Numbered from the stretch's first letter, positions 26,815 to 36,757 are shown. The stretch is 64,000 nt of DNA from CAVWUA01 sp963758025 (GCA_963758025.1 CAVWUA010000020.1:1-64000), one strand, 5' to 3'. Notes: a model not told the origin generated them from the sequence alone. Translations and numbers: made by a program.

Positions 26815-27072
26815 GTCACGCCTCCTTGCTGGTGCGGGCCGGCCGGCGCGGCCGGCTAACCGTTGTCGTTCCGATCCGTTCCCGTCCACGATCCGTCCGT
26901 CAGGCAACCGGACATCCCGAGCATCGGCCTTCCCTGGCCGTTCGGGAGAGACGGGGCCACGCCGCCAGGACGCGCCCAGAGGGCCTGTAGGTACCGAAGG
27001 CTTCATGACTCTGCCGTCGTCCCCTTCCCGCCCGCTTTCTGGCGCGTCGCGCGTTTCTCCAGGCGAAGCGGC

Positions 27073-28580
27073 TCAGACGCCTGAGCGGGCGGAGTCGGTC
27101 TCATTGGAGAAGCTGGAGTAGTTGGGGGCCTCCTGCGTGATCACGATATCGTGCGGATGCCCCTCCAGGACCGATGCGCCGGTGACCTGGATGAAGCGGG
27201 ACTTGGTCCGCAGGTCCTCGATGGTCCGGGTGCCGCAGTAGCCCATCCCGGCCCGCAGGCCGCCGATGAGCTGGAAGACGAAGTCGGCCAGCGGCCCCTT
27301 GTACGGGACGCGCCCCTCGACCCCTTCCGGCACGAGCTTCTGTCCGCCGGGGGTCTTGCCATCGGCGGATTTGGGAGCGCTCTCCTGGCGGTAGCGTTCG
27401 TGGGAGCCCTTGGCCATCGCCCCGAGGGAGCCCATGCCGCGATACGCCTTGAAGCTGCGCCCCCGGTAGATGATCGTCTCGCCGGGGCTTTCGGCCAGGC
27501 CGGCGAAGAGGCCGCCGATCATCACGCAATGCGCGCCGGCGGCCAGGGCCTTGACGATGTCGCCCGAGTAGCGGATGCCGCCGTCGGCGATGATCGGCAC
27601 GCGGCCGGCGGCGGCCTTGGCGGCTTGATAGACGGCGGTGACCTGCGGCACGCCGACGCCCGAGACGACCCGCGTCGTGCAGATCGAGCCCGGCCCGATG
27701 CCGACCTTCACGGCATCGGCCCCCGCCTCGATCAGGTCGCGGGTCCCCTCGGCCGTCGCCACGTTCCCGGCGACGACGTCGATCTGGAAGTCTCGCTTGA
27801 TCTTCCGCACGGTCTCGATCACGTTCTTGCTATGTCCGTGGGCCGAATCGACCACCAGGAGGTCCACGTCCGCCTCCAGCAGGGAGGCGATCCGCTCGTA
27901 ATCATGCACGCCGACGGCCGCGCCGACGCGGAGGCGGCCCCGATCGTCCTTGCAGGCGTTCGGGTACCGGTGGAGCTTGTCGATGTCCTTGATCGTGATG
28001 AGGCCCCTCAGTCGATAGTCATCGTCAACCAGCAAAAGTTTCTCGACCTTATTTTTCGTCAAAATCCGATCCGCCTCTTCCAGGCTCGTATCGGCCGAAG
28101 CGGTGACGAGGTTCTCCTTGGTCATGACCTCCTCGATCCGCAGGTCGTTCGACTCCAGGAAGCGGAGGTCGCGCCGGGTGAGGATGCCGCGGAGCTTGCC
28201 GCCGGTGGTGATCGGCACGCCCGAGATGTTGTGCCCGGACATGATCTCGCGGGCCTGGCCGACGGTCGCCTCGGGGGGCAGGGTGATCGGATCGACGATG
28301 ATCCCGTTCTCCGACCGCTTGACCTTATCGACCTCGCGGTTCTGCTGCTCGATCGTCATGTTCTTGTGGATGATCCCGAGCCCCCCCTCCTGCGCAGCGC
28401 GATGGCCAGCTCGGCCTCGGTGACGGTGTCCATCGGGGCGGAGAGGATCGGGATGTCCAGGTGGATGTTCTTCGTCAGATGGGTCCGGGTCTCGACCTCT
28501 CGGGGCACGAGTTCCGAGTATCCCGGTTCGAGCAGGACATCGTCAAAGGTGATGCCCTGGTAGGCGATGCGGTCTTGCAT
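27073..28580 (-). CDS. guaB: IMP dehydrogenase, one frameshift
   Basis: IMP dehydrogenase makes XMP from IMP, the first step to GMP. From ATG 28580: FDDVLLEPGYSELVPREV and IPILSAPMDTVTEAELAIAL. A frame change near 28388 sits in a C-rich run, and MTIEQQNREVDKVKRSENGI follows. The two CBS domains have HNISGVPITTGGKLRGILTR and LLVDDDYRLRGLITIKDI. The catalytic loop GIGPGSICTTRVVSGVGVPQ holds the active Cys. VDSAHGHSK and the flap region YRGMGSLGAM are intact. The repaired length of about 502 residues is typical. The single shift is probably a homopolymer error. Confidence 0.9.
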
Positions 28581-28743
28581 GGGAAAAGCTCCGTACCCGG
28601 CGCCGTTCAGAAAAGACGGGAGACGCTGGGGATTCGTAGGGGTGCCTTTCCCGTCACATTAGACGCGAACGCCCATCTTCGGGCAAGGTCAACCGCCCGG
28701 GGGCAGGCTGATCGGACGCTTGCGAAGTCGGCAGGCGGGTTCG

Positions 28744-28925
28744 TCTTCGCCCCGGAGGGGCGGTGAGTGGATAGCCAGGCGGAGATGGTCGGCCGCCAGA
28801 AACGCCGCCGTGCCCCGTCTTCGCCCTGGAAGGGCGGTGAGTGGATAGCCAGGCGGAGATGGTCGGCCGCCAGAAACGCCGCCGTGCCCCGTCTTCGCCC
28901 TGGAAGGGCGGTGAGTGAATAGCCA
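28744..28925. repeat. Tandem repeat with CGCCCTGGAAGGGCG palindrome, 3 copies
   Basis: TCTTCGCCC begins at 28745, 28819 and 28892, so the period is 73-74 bases. Each unit has CGCCCTGGAAGGGCGGTGAG and GGATAGCCAGG. Copy 1 has CCCCGGAGGGG instead, a compensated variant of the palindrome. An inverted copy is at 29066-29100. Confidence 0.75.
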
Positions 28926-28964
28926 GAGGGCGTGAGCCCCTGGAACATGAGACGATGCGCTGAT

Positions 28965-29023
28965 CCCAGCCCCGGCAGGGGCGGCAGTCCCGCCGAGGCA
29001 CTGCCGCCCCTGCCGGGGCTGGG
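28965..29023. repeat. Perfect 24-base-stem hairpin
   Basis: CCCAGCCCCGGCAGGGGCGG followed by CAGT (28965-28988) is mirrored exactly at 29000-29023, with an 11-base loop CCCGCCGAGGC. It is nested inside an outer pair at 28921-28946 and 29045-29072 (AGCCCCTGGA/TCCAGGGGCT). Confidence 0.75.
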
Positions 29024-29167
29024 TTTCTTTTGCCTTTGTGTTTTCGTCCAGGGGCTGACGCACCCTGGCTATCCACTCACCGCCCTTCCAGGGCGAATCG
29101 AATCGGGGGCCACGTCCGGCGCGGAGCGTGAGAACGAAGCGGGTCTGCGTCTGCCCGTATCATCCCG

Positions 29168-29450
29168 TTTTGGGTTCGGTCGAGCGCCGGGACGATTTCC
29201 CCTTTTGGGTTCGGTCGGCGCGGGGGCATCTGCTCGTCCGCAACCATCGCGACGACCGGCTTGGGTTCGGTCGGCGCCGAGGCTTGGCTCCCCCTCGGGC
29301 ATCGCAAACAGACCGGCTTGGGTTCGGTCGGCGCGGGGGCATCTGCTCGTCCGCAACCATCGCAACGACCGGCTTGGGTTCGGTCGGCGCCGGGACTTGG
29401 CTCCCCCTCGGGCATCGCAAACAGACCGGCTTGGGTTCGGTCGGCGCCGG
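29168..29450. repeat. Higher-order tandem array with TTGGGTTCGGTCGGCGC core
   Basis: TGGGTTCGG begins at 29171, 29206, 29262, 29319, 29375 and 29432. The last five are 56-57 bases apart. Two different spacers alternate: one has ATCTGCTCGTCCGCAACCAT, the other GGCTCCCCCTCGGGCATCGC. The true unit is therefore about 113 bases, present twice. The core is the reverse complement of the array core at 8864-9080. Confidence 0.85.
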
Positions 29451-29909
29451 GGCATCTCGTGTCATAAGTATGGATTACCAAAGAACTTAATCGACCATAC
29501 GGGTCCGGTCGACCGTCATTCGCGGCACGCGGAACGCGTCGGGAAACGCATGGGCGGACCTTCGCACCTTCGTTACTATCGTCACGGTGGCTTCGCCGAT
29601 TCTGGTCAAGCAGTCGCGGACCCAAGGAAACCAACGGAGTGTCTCGCAAACAGGAATGAAGAGCGCCAGGGAAGATCGCGAGGACGAGGCAACCTTCGGC
29701 TCAGGGCATCCCTGGCGTCTTCATGAGAAACCCTTTTCCTGCTTGTCTGTCCCTTCGCGGAGAACCCTTCCTTAATCGCGAGACCGCGGGCGAGCCGCCC
29801 GGTCTTTCTTTCCTCTCCGGCAAATGTTAAACTTTCAGGGGTATCGACCCCCCCGCTCGGCAACGCGCCCGCGGCGTACCGGGCTCAACCTTAAGAAGGG
29901 CGACCCCTC

Positions 29910-31302
29910 ATGCGACGACTCGACCCGGAAGGTCCGCGTGACCCTCGGCTGCTGACCCGACGCGGCTTCGTCCAGGTGGGCTGCTCGGGGCTGCTCGGGA
30001 TGGGGCTTCCGGGGTTGCTGGCGGCGCCGGAGCGGCGGCGGCGGCCAGCCCGGCGGCAACCGGCCGGGCGAAGTCGGTGATCGTGATCCTGCTCAGCGGC
30101 GGCCTCGGCCAGCACGACTCCTTCGACATGAAGCCCGAGGCGCCCGAGGGCATCCGCGGCGAGTTCCAGCCGATCGCCACGACGCGTCCCCGGCATCCAC
30201 TTCTGCGAGCACCTTCCGCGCCTGGCGGCGCAGGCCGATCGGCTGGCCGTCGTCCGGTCGATGTCGCACCCGGAGGGGAACCACCTGGTCGCCGTCCACC
30301 GCGTGCTGACGGGCCACCCCTCCAGCCCGCGAGGGGCGAGCGACCTGGACCGCGTCGCCTCGCGCGACGACTTCCCCTGTTACGCGGCGGTCCTCGACCA
30401 GCGTGCGGCCGCGCAGCGACGGCATCCCCAGCGGCGTGGCCCTGCCGCTCCGGCTGGTCGAAGGCCCGCTCACCTGGCCGGGGCAGGACGCCGGTTTCCT
30501 CGGCCCCCGGCACGACCCCTGGCAGCTCCAGCTCGACCCGAACAAGCCCGAAGCCAGGGACGACAGCCTCGCCCTCCCCGAGGGGCTCGACCCCCGACGG
30601 CTGCACCGGCGCCGCCACCTGCTCGGCCAGTCGCTTCGTCCCGGCGCCGGCGACCCGTTCGTCGACCAGCAGGACGCCGCGCTGGCCATGCTCTGCAACG
30701 GCGCAGGTCGGCCGGGCCCTCGACATCGACCGCGAGGACCCGCGGCTGGTCGACCGCTACGGCCGGCACCTGTTCGGCCGCTCGCTGCTGATCGCGCGTC
30801 GGCTGGTCGAGGCGGGCGTGCCGGTCGTGCAGGCGACGATGGGGATCGTGCAGACCTGGGACACCCACGTCGGCAACTTCCCCCGGCTCCGCGACAGCCT
30901 CCTGCCGCCGCTCGACCGGGCGGTCTCGGCCCTGCTCGACGACCTCGACGCCCGCGGCCTGCTCGACGAGACGCTGGTGGTCATGCTCGGCGAGTTCGGC
31001 CGCACCCCGCGCATCGCCCCGCTTGAAGCCCGGCGACGTGCCGGGCCGCGACCACTGGCCGGCCGTCTTCCCGGCGGTCTTCGCCGGCGGCGGGGTGGTC
31101 GGCGGCCAGGTGATCGGCAAGTCCGACCGCCTGGGGGCTCACGCCGTCTCCCGAGACCTTCGGCCCGCCCGACCTCGCCGCGACGGTCTATCACGCCCTG
31201 GGCGTCGACCCGGCGACCGAGCTGCGCGACCGCCTGGGCCGCCCCCTGCGGCTCTGCTCGGGCGAGGTGATGACGCCGCTCTACACGACCGCCCCCGTGT
31301 GA
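29910..31302 (+). CDS. DUF1501 secreted protein, about six frameshifts
   Basis: DUF1501 proteins are sulfatase-fold, Tat-exported proteins abundant in planctomycetes, usually paired with DUF1549/DUF1553 proteins; no partner is visible here. ATG 29910 begins with LLTRRGFVQVGCSGLLGMGL, a twin-arginine signal. Later pieces read SVIVILLSGGLGQHDSFDMK, SMSHPEGNHLVAVHRVLTGH, RHLFGRSLLIARRLVEAGVP, VVMLGEFGRTPRI and FGPPDLAATVYHALGVDPAT. Frames change near 30045, 30190, 30400, 30705, 31022 and 31150. All conserved blocks are present in order, so this is one gene of about 460 residues. Confidence 0.75.
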
Positions 31303-31349
31303 GGCGACGACCCGTCGTCAGCGCTCCCTGGCGCTATGGGCGGGAGCTG

Positions 31350-31370
31350 AAAAGGTTCCTGACACCTTTT
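31350..31370. repeat. REP-like palindrome, GGTGTC/GACACC family, copy 3
   Basis: AAAAGGT-TCCTGAC-ACCTTTT is a 7-base-arm palindrome. It shares CCTGACACCTTTT with the right arm at 39-53. It stands about 200 bases before the restriction-modification island. Confidence 0.55.
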
Positions 31371-31568
31371 TTATCCTAGCCAAACAGAAGCCACCCTCGA
31401 CGCCTCTTGTCGCTACGTGAGCCGGACACCGAGGACGATATTTGGGCCACTCCGCGAGACGTGGTCTTTCGTCCACCTATCGGGGCTCCCCATGCCGATT
31501 CCATGGTTCTGACGTATAATGGTTATACAGGCTACCTTCTGGCAAAATCGCAAAAGGTATTTTCTAAC

Positions 31569-32619
31569 ATGTTACAAGCCATCGATCTGTTTGCTGGTGC
31601 CGGTGGCTTGACATTGGGGTTCAAGCAGGCTGGCGTCAACACGACTTGTGCCGTCGAGATTGAACCCTATCGAGCCGAAACCTACTCACGACATTCCCCT
31701 AGGGTCGACATCAAGTGCTCGGACATTCAGAGGGTCGATTTATCATCGTACAGGGGCCAAGTGGAGTTGGTTTACGGAGGGCCTCCCTGCCAGCCATTCT
31801 CTTCTGGTGGACTCCGTAAAGCCCACGCCGATGACCGGAACATGATACCGGCCTTCGTCGAGGCGATACGGGCCGTCCAGCCAGTTGCGTTCCTCATGGA
31901 GAACGTGCCAGGCCTGGTGGTCGGAGATCGCCGACGATACCTGAGGTCGGTGCTCAAAGAATTCGACGACATGGGGTTCAATCTCGCCTACAAGATCGTC
32001 AAGGCCTCGGATTACGGCATTCCACAGAAGCGGCGGCGACTTTTCGTTGTCGGCATGCGAGGCCGGACCTTTCCACTTCCCTAAAGAGACGCACGGACCG
32101 GGACGAGCCCACCCCTTCGTGGCCGTTAAAGATGTCCTGCCTCTCCATCAGATAGGAGACCCGAACCCATCCAAGGTGTTTTACGCCAAGAAGCCGGACC
32201 TTCGACCCAGCCCCTATGATGGACACATCTACAACGGTGGCGGACGCCCGATCGATCGGGACCAGCCCTGTCATACGATTCTCGCTTCGGCCGGTGGCAA
32301 TAAGACCCACTTTTTCGATGACTTGGGTCTCGTCCCCGAATACCACCGCTATCTGATGGAGGGCAACCCGCCGAAAACTGGGACGCTTCCTGGGGCCAGA
32401 CGGCTTACCGTCTTGGAATCGGCCATCATCCAAACTTTCCCCGAGAGCATGGTGTTCTGCGGCCCCAGGAGCGCTCAATATCATCAAGTCGGAGATGCGG
32501 TCCCACCCAAGCTGGGGGCGTTGCTGGCGACTGCCCTGGTAAGGCGGTTGGTCGATGATGAAGACGAAGTGGGTGACGATCAAGCGGCTTCGTTGAAACA
32601 GAGGTTGTTGTGGCAGTAA
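31569..32619 (+). CDS. Cytosine-C5 DNA methyltransferase, one frameshift
   Basis: This is the modification enzyme of a type II system. Motif I is AIDLFAGAGGLTLGF, motif IV is VYGGPPCQPFSSGG with the catalytic Cys, motif VI is FLMENVPGLVVG, motif VIII is GIPQKRRRLFVVG and motif X is QVGDAVPPKLGALLA. A single-base shift near 32072 separates motif VIII from the target-recognition region. The repaired length is about 350 residues. The codons are visibly less GC-rich than those of the flanking genes. Its stop overlaps the GTG of the next gene by 10 bases. Confidence 0.85.
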
Positions 32620-33749
32620 GCCGACGCAATGAGAGGGTGGAACAGGCTGTCCGTAACGCTCTGGAGCGCGTTGACGAATTCATCTCGGGCAGGCGGCTTG
32701 GACAGCTTCCGAAGCCGAACCATCGTCGGGCGATTGAGGACCTGTTGCAGAACCAGAGAGCAAGTGTCAGGACGGCGGCCCTCTTCCTCATGTTCTACCG
32801 CCTCATTGAGCCGGAATGGGACCTGGATGAAGTACCTGTTGGAACACGAGGCACTTACGGCGACAAACTCCTATCCGAGCAACTCACGCAGAGGAACATC
32901 ACTCTGCACGACTCAATTACGGCTTTTGCCGAGAACCTCGGCTGGAAGGGGAACGTCCGCAATGTGCGGCTATCGAATGACCCTCGCTTTAACGCATTCC
33001 TCAGAGCGGTGAAAGACGCCGATGTCAAAGAGTGTCGTAGAATCGCCAACCTTCTGGCCCAACAGTTCGCTACATCCAGAAGACAGATTGACCCGCTGCC
33101 GGCGGTCGGCCCGGATGTTCTGACATTTGTGAGAGCCAAGGCTCTCTTCTACGCTCTCTTGACGATCTCGTCTGAAGGATACATCCAACAATTCCTGATC
33201 GCGGCACTACTCTGGGTGTACCGTCGGCGGAACAGTGTCGAGGTGAAAACTCACCATCCACATGCCGCGGATAGGTACGATGAGACGGCGGGCGACATCG
33301 AAGAATGGAGAGAGGATGAACTGGTCAGGGCCTACGAGGTCACTGTGCGGGATGATTGGAAGAACCGGATCTCGAATTTTCGACAGAAGATGGATAGGTT
33401 CAAATTACACAAGTACATCATCATTGCCTGGGGCATAAACTCCGACGTGGGATGGTCGGTCCCGGCGAGCATGGCCCTCAAGCTGGAGCCTTACGGTCGA
33501 GACATCGCCGTCGTGGACATTTTGGACGTCGTGAACGTAATGGCTGCGGAAATGACGCCTGAGGAACTACGGACAGCGGTGAACAAGGGGTTCGATTACC
33601 TCTCCGATCGCAGGTTGTCTGGCCGGGAAGATTTCAAGTCCGCCTATCGTGAGGCCGTCCGAGGTTGGCTTGACACTATCGAAGGAGAACCTGAGGAGCG
33701 TAGTGATGGAGCGGAAGTTGAGGGAAAAGCTGGTCAACGGCCAGTTTGA
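32610..33749 (+). CDS. Probable type II restriction endonuclease (SacI-like?)
   Basis: 379 residues in an intact frame from GTG 32610. It overlaps the methyltransferase stop and is followed by a Vsr gene, the usual place for the cognate endonuclease. A later patch, DETAGDIEEWREDELVRAYE followed by VTVRDDWKNRISNFRQKMDR, has the acidic residues expected of a nuclease core and resembles SacI-family endonucleases as I recall them; that family call is tentative. There is no membrane segment. The low GC matches its neighbours, so it probably arrived with them. Confidence 0.55.
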   Translation: MAVSRRNERVEQAVRNALERVDEFISGRRLGQLPKPNHRRAIEDLLQNQRASVRTAALFLMFYRLIEPEWDLDEVPVGTRGTYGDKLLSEQLTQRNITLHDSITAFAENLGWKGNVRNVRLSNDPRFNAFLRAVKDADVKECRRIANLLAQQFATSRRQIDPLPAVGPDVLTFVRAKALFYALLTISSEGYIQQFLIAALLWVYRRRNSVEVKTHHPHAADRYDETAGDIEEWREDELVRAYEVTVRDDWKNRISNFRQKMDRFKLHKYIIIAWGINSDVGWSVPASMALKLEPYGRDIAVVDILDVVNVMAAEMTPEELRTAVNKGFDYLSDRRLSGREDFKSAYREAVRGWLDTIEGEPEERSDGAEVEGKAGQRPV

Positions 33750-34171
33750 GGGTGGACGGCGGGCAATTCGAAGCGGATGAAGGCGATCAAAGCCAAAGGC
33801 AACAAGAGCACAGAGGTCAGATTCCGCTTGATGCTCGTACGTTCTCGAATCCGAGGATGGCGGGTCCACCCTAAGGGGATCGTTGGAAAACCGGACTTCT
33901 ACTTCCCTGAGAAGCGGATGGCAATATTCATTGATGGCTGCTACTGGCACGGCTGTCCGCAGTGCGGCCACGTCCCCAAGGCGAACAATTCCTACTGGAA
34001 AGCCAAAATCATAGGGCAACCATGCCGAGACCGAGAGCAGGAAGACAAGCTCCGAAAGGAGGGCGTCCTTGTTTTGAGGTTCTGGGAACATGGTTACACC
34101 GAGAACCGATGAAGGTGGTTGAGACCATCAAGGAGGAGATCGAAACGAAGTCGTCGCCAGAGGTTTCTTGA
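33706..34171 (+). CDS. vsr: Very short patch repair endonuclease Vsr, two frameshifts
   Basis: Vsr nicks next to T:G mismatches left by deamination of 5-methylcytosine. The core reads KAKGNKSTEVRFRLMLV, GKPDFYFPEKRMAIFIDGCY, WHGCPQCGHVPKANNSYW and VLVLRFWEHGY, with the zinc-site His/Cys and catalytic Asp present. The family's N-terminal R-S-x-x-M block appears as NSKRM before ATG 33777. It joins by a one-base shift to a frame starting at ATG 33706 (MERKLREKLVNGQFEGGRRA). A second shift near 34107 restores MKVVETIKEEIETKSSPEVS. The length of about 155 residues is then normal. Confidence 0.75.
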
Positions 34172-34204
34172 AAATGTGAGATAGGGCGTCCTTCCGTGTC
34201 CACC

Positions 34205-34324
34205 TCAAACGGCGTGATGACCCTCAATCTCTCGAATGCTATTCATCAAGCTCCTCAGCTCGTCTTCGGGGGCGAGCACCTTGCGGCGGCCGCGCGGCAT
34301 GGATAGGGTGGGATCGGTCTCCAT
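34205..34324 (-). CDS. Possible short protein
   Basis: A 39-codon frame reads METDPTLSMPRGRRKVLAPE and DELRSLMNSIREIEGHHAV. Codon use looks coding, and the start could be either Met. No family is recognised, and no ribosome site supports it. It lies in the gap between vsr and the transporter. Confidence 0.25.
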   Translation of the reverse strand: METDPTLSMPRGRRKVLAPEDELRSLMNSIREIEGHHAV

Positions 34325-34407
34325 TCCGCGTGTGATGAATGCGTTGGTCGATCGGGTTCCGCGGGGCACGTTCCCGGACGCGGACCTCCGTGCGCGAGGA
34401 CGGCGAG

Positions 34408-36022
34408 ATGAGCAGTGAGCAGCCATTTGCAAATGCCCCGGAGTCGGTGGCGGATGCCGAGGTTTCCGAGGCCCCGCACCCGGGGTCGAAGCGGATGCCG
34501 CCGTGGAACAAGGGGGAGTTGTGGGATGCGCCCCGGTTCACCTGGCGGAACTGGATCTTCCTGCTCGGGCCGGCGCTGCTCTCGGGCGGGTCGGCGATCG
34601 GCGGCGGCGAGTGGCTGATGGGGCCGGCGGTCACGGCGGCGCTACGGCGGGTCGATCATGTGGCTGGCCACGCTCTCGATCCTCGGCCAGGTCGCCTATA
34701 ACCTGGAGATCAGCCGGTACGCCCTCTATACGGGCGAGCCGATCTTCACCGGCAAGTTCCGCACGCTGCCCGGGCCGCACGTCTGGCTGATCGTGTACCT
34801 CATCCTCGACTTCGGCGCGGTCTTCCCCTACCTGGCGGCCAACGCCGCGACCCCCCTGGCCATGGTCTATCTGAAACGCCTGCCCGACGAGCGCGACCAG
34901 CTTCTGGTCAAGGGGCTCGGCATCGCCGTGTTCCTCTGGGCGATGGTGCCGCTGCTGGTCGGCGGGAAGATTTACAGCACGCTCAAGGGGGTCATGTCGT
35001 TCAAGATCGTCACCGTGCTCGGCTTCCTGCTGTTCCTGGCGCTCTGCTTCTCGACGGCCTCGACCTGGGGGCAGATCTTCACCGGGTTCTTCCAGTTCGG
35101 CACGGTGCCCGTCGGCGGCAACGAGACGAAGAACATCTTCGTCAGCCTGGCGCACGGCGAGGGGTTGCCGAGGGTTGACCTGAGCATGATCTCGCTGTTA
35201 GCGGCCTTCGCGGCGATCGCCGGCAACGGCGGGTTGACGAATGTACCAATCAGCAACTACACGCGCGATCAAGGCTGGGGCATGGGGCATCACGTCGGCG
35301 CGATCCCCAGCCTGATCGGCGGCCGGCACCTGAGCCTCTCGCACGTCGGCTGCGTCTTCGAGGTCAACGAGGAGACCCTGTCCCGCTGGCGGCGCTGGTA
35401 TCGGCATGTGATGCGGGATCAGTTGGTGGTCTGGATGCCCGCGTGTTTTCTGGGCGTGGCGTTGCCGAGCATGCTCTCGGTGCAGTTCCTGCCGAGAGGG
35501 ACGCGGGTCACGCAGTGGGACGCCGCCGGCATGACGGCCGACGGGGTGAGTCAGCACGTCGCCGCCGTGTGGGGCCTCGGCTGGGGACAGATCTTCTGGT
35601 ATTTGACCCTGCTCTGCGGCTTCCTCGTGCTCGGCCCGACCGTCGCCACGACGGCCGACGGGTTCGTCCGGCGCTGGGTGGACGTCTTCTGGACCAGCAG
35701 CGCCCGGCTTCGGGAGTGGGACCCCCGGCACATCCGCATCGTTTATTTCAGCGTGCTGTTGTTCTACGTCGTCTTCGGCGTGACGATGCTCTCGATCAAC
35801 AAGCCGCTGCAACTGGTCAAGATCGCCACGAACATCATGAACTACGCGCTCGGCTTCAGCGCTCTGCACACCCTGGCCGTCAACACGATCCTCTTGCCGA
35901 GGGAACTCCGCCCCGGCTGGTTCATGCGGGTCGCCCTGGCCCTGGCCGGCATCTTCTTCCTGACCCTGGCAACCATCACCACGCTGGAGGCCCTGGGCTA
36001 CTTCCCGGCGCCCAGCCTCTGA
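34408..36022 (+). CDS. Nramp-like metal transporter, one frameshift
   Basis: A polytopic membrane protein of about 538 residues. It begins with FTWRNWIFLLGPALLSGGSA and GGGEWLMGP; after a shift near 34638 GGSIMWLATLSILGQVAYNL follows, with many further hydrophobic helices. The overall pattern is that of the planctomycete branch related to Nramp divalent-metal transporters. The canonical DPGN of helix 1 is replaced by GGSAIGGGEW, so metal specificity (Mn/Fe or other) is uncertain. ATG 34408 follows GGCGAG. Confidence 0.6.
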
Positions 36023-36103
36023 CGACGCGGCCCGGCGAGCCGCGTAGAATGGGAAGAAGACCATTTGCCCCCGTTTCCGAACCGATCAGGGAGTTCCCGC
36101 AAG

Positions 36104-36331
36104 ATGAAGACCATTCAGACGACAATCGTCGTGGACGCCGAGCACAAGGCGACGATCCAGTTGCCCGAGGACATCGCGCCGGGGGAGCATCCGATCACGA
36201 TCATCATCCCGGACACGCCCCCAGAAGCTCCCGAACCCTGGAAAGGTTATCCCTCTCACGACATTCCCTGGATCTGGCCCGAGGGTTACACGTTCCGACG
36301 CGAGGACATGTATGGCGACGACGGCCGCTGA
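36104..36331 (+). CDS. Probable antitoxin of a PIN-domain system
   Basis: 75 residues. An N-terminal MKTIQTTIVVDAEHKATIQL and LPEDIAPGEHPITIIIP form the beta-rich part seen in small planctomycete and cyanobacterial antitoxins. A C-terminal tail (IPWIWPEGYTFRREDMYGDD) probably binds the toxin. Its end overlaps the toxin start by 20 bases, the usual antitoxin-first order. The DNA-binding fold is not clearly recognised. Confidence 0.55.
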   Translation: MKTIQTTIVVDAEHKATIQLPEDIAPGEHPITIIIPDTPPEAPEPWKGYPSHDIPWIWPEGYTFRREDMYGDDGR

Positions 36332-36757
36332 ACCGGTGTTTGTGGATTCGAATGTCCTGGTTTACTCGACCGTTCGAGTCGCTCCGTTGTATACGGCGGC
36401 CGCGTGGCTCTGCGGAACCTGGTCACTTCCGGAGTCGAACTCTGGATCAGCCGACAAGTCATCCGTGAATACCTCGCCACGCTATCACGCCCTCAGTCGT
36501 TCACAGGACCGATTCCCACAGCGACATTGATCGCGGACGTCGCGCATTTCCAGAGCCACTACCGCATCGCCGAGGACGGTCCGGCCGTCACCACGCACTT
36601 GCTGACGCTTCTGAGCACAATCCCCACCGGCGGTCGGCAGGTTCACGACGCCAACATCATCGCCACCATGCAGGCCCACGGCCTGCGGCGATTGCTGACG
36701 CACAACACGGCTGACTTCGCCCGGTTCGCGGCGATGGTCCACGTCCTGCCGATCTGA
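36312..36757 (+). CDS. PIN-domain toxin (VapC-like), one frameshift
   Basis: PIN toxins are Mg-dependent ribonucleases. From ATG 36312 comes EPVFVDSNVLVYSTVRVAPL with the first acidic residue (VDSN). After a one-base loss near 36397 come VALRNLVTSGVELWISRQVI and REYLATLSRP, and then VHDANIIATMQAHGLRRLLT with the third acidic position. HNTADFARFAAMVHVLPI ends it. The repaired length of about 148 residues is normal. If the frameshift is real, the toxin is dead; if it is a sequence error, the pair is active. Confidence 0.65.

Larger units (their letters stand above)
28581..29909. other. 1.3-kb gene-free repeat mosaic
   Basis: No gene is supported here. From left to right the interval holds a tandem triplet (28744-28925), nested palindromes (28921-29072), an inverted copy of the triplet unit (29066-29100), a higher-order tandem array (29168-29450), and then about 450 bases with no clear feature. 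The array shares its core with 8864-9080. Confidence 0.7.

Noticed and set aside
28607..29076. Open frames on the minus strand after guaB
   Set aside because: They translate the 73-74 base repeats and palindromes and have no independent coding signal.
29168..29450. CRISPR-like array
   Set aside because: The cores are evenly spaced, but the spacers are only two sequences alternating, not unique, and no cas gene is near.
29587..29775. 62-residue plus-strand frame before the DUF1501 gene
   Set aside because: No ribosome site, no family resemblance and mixed codon use.
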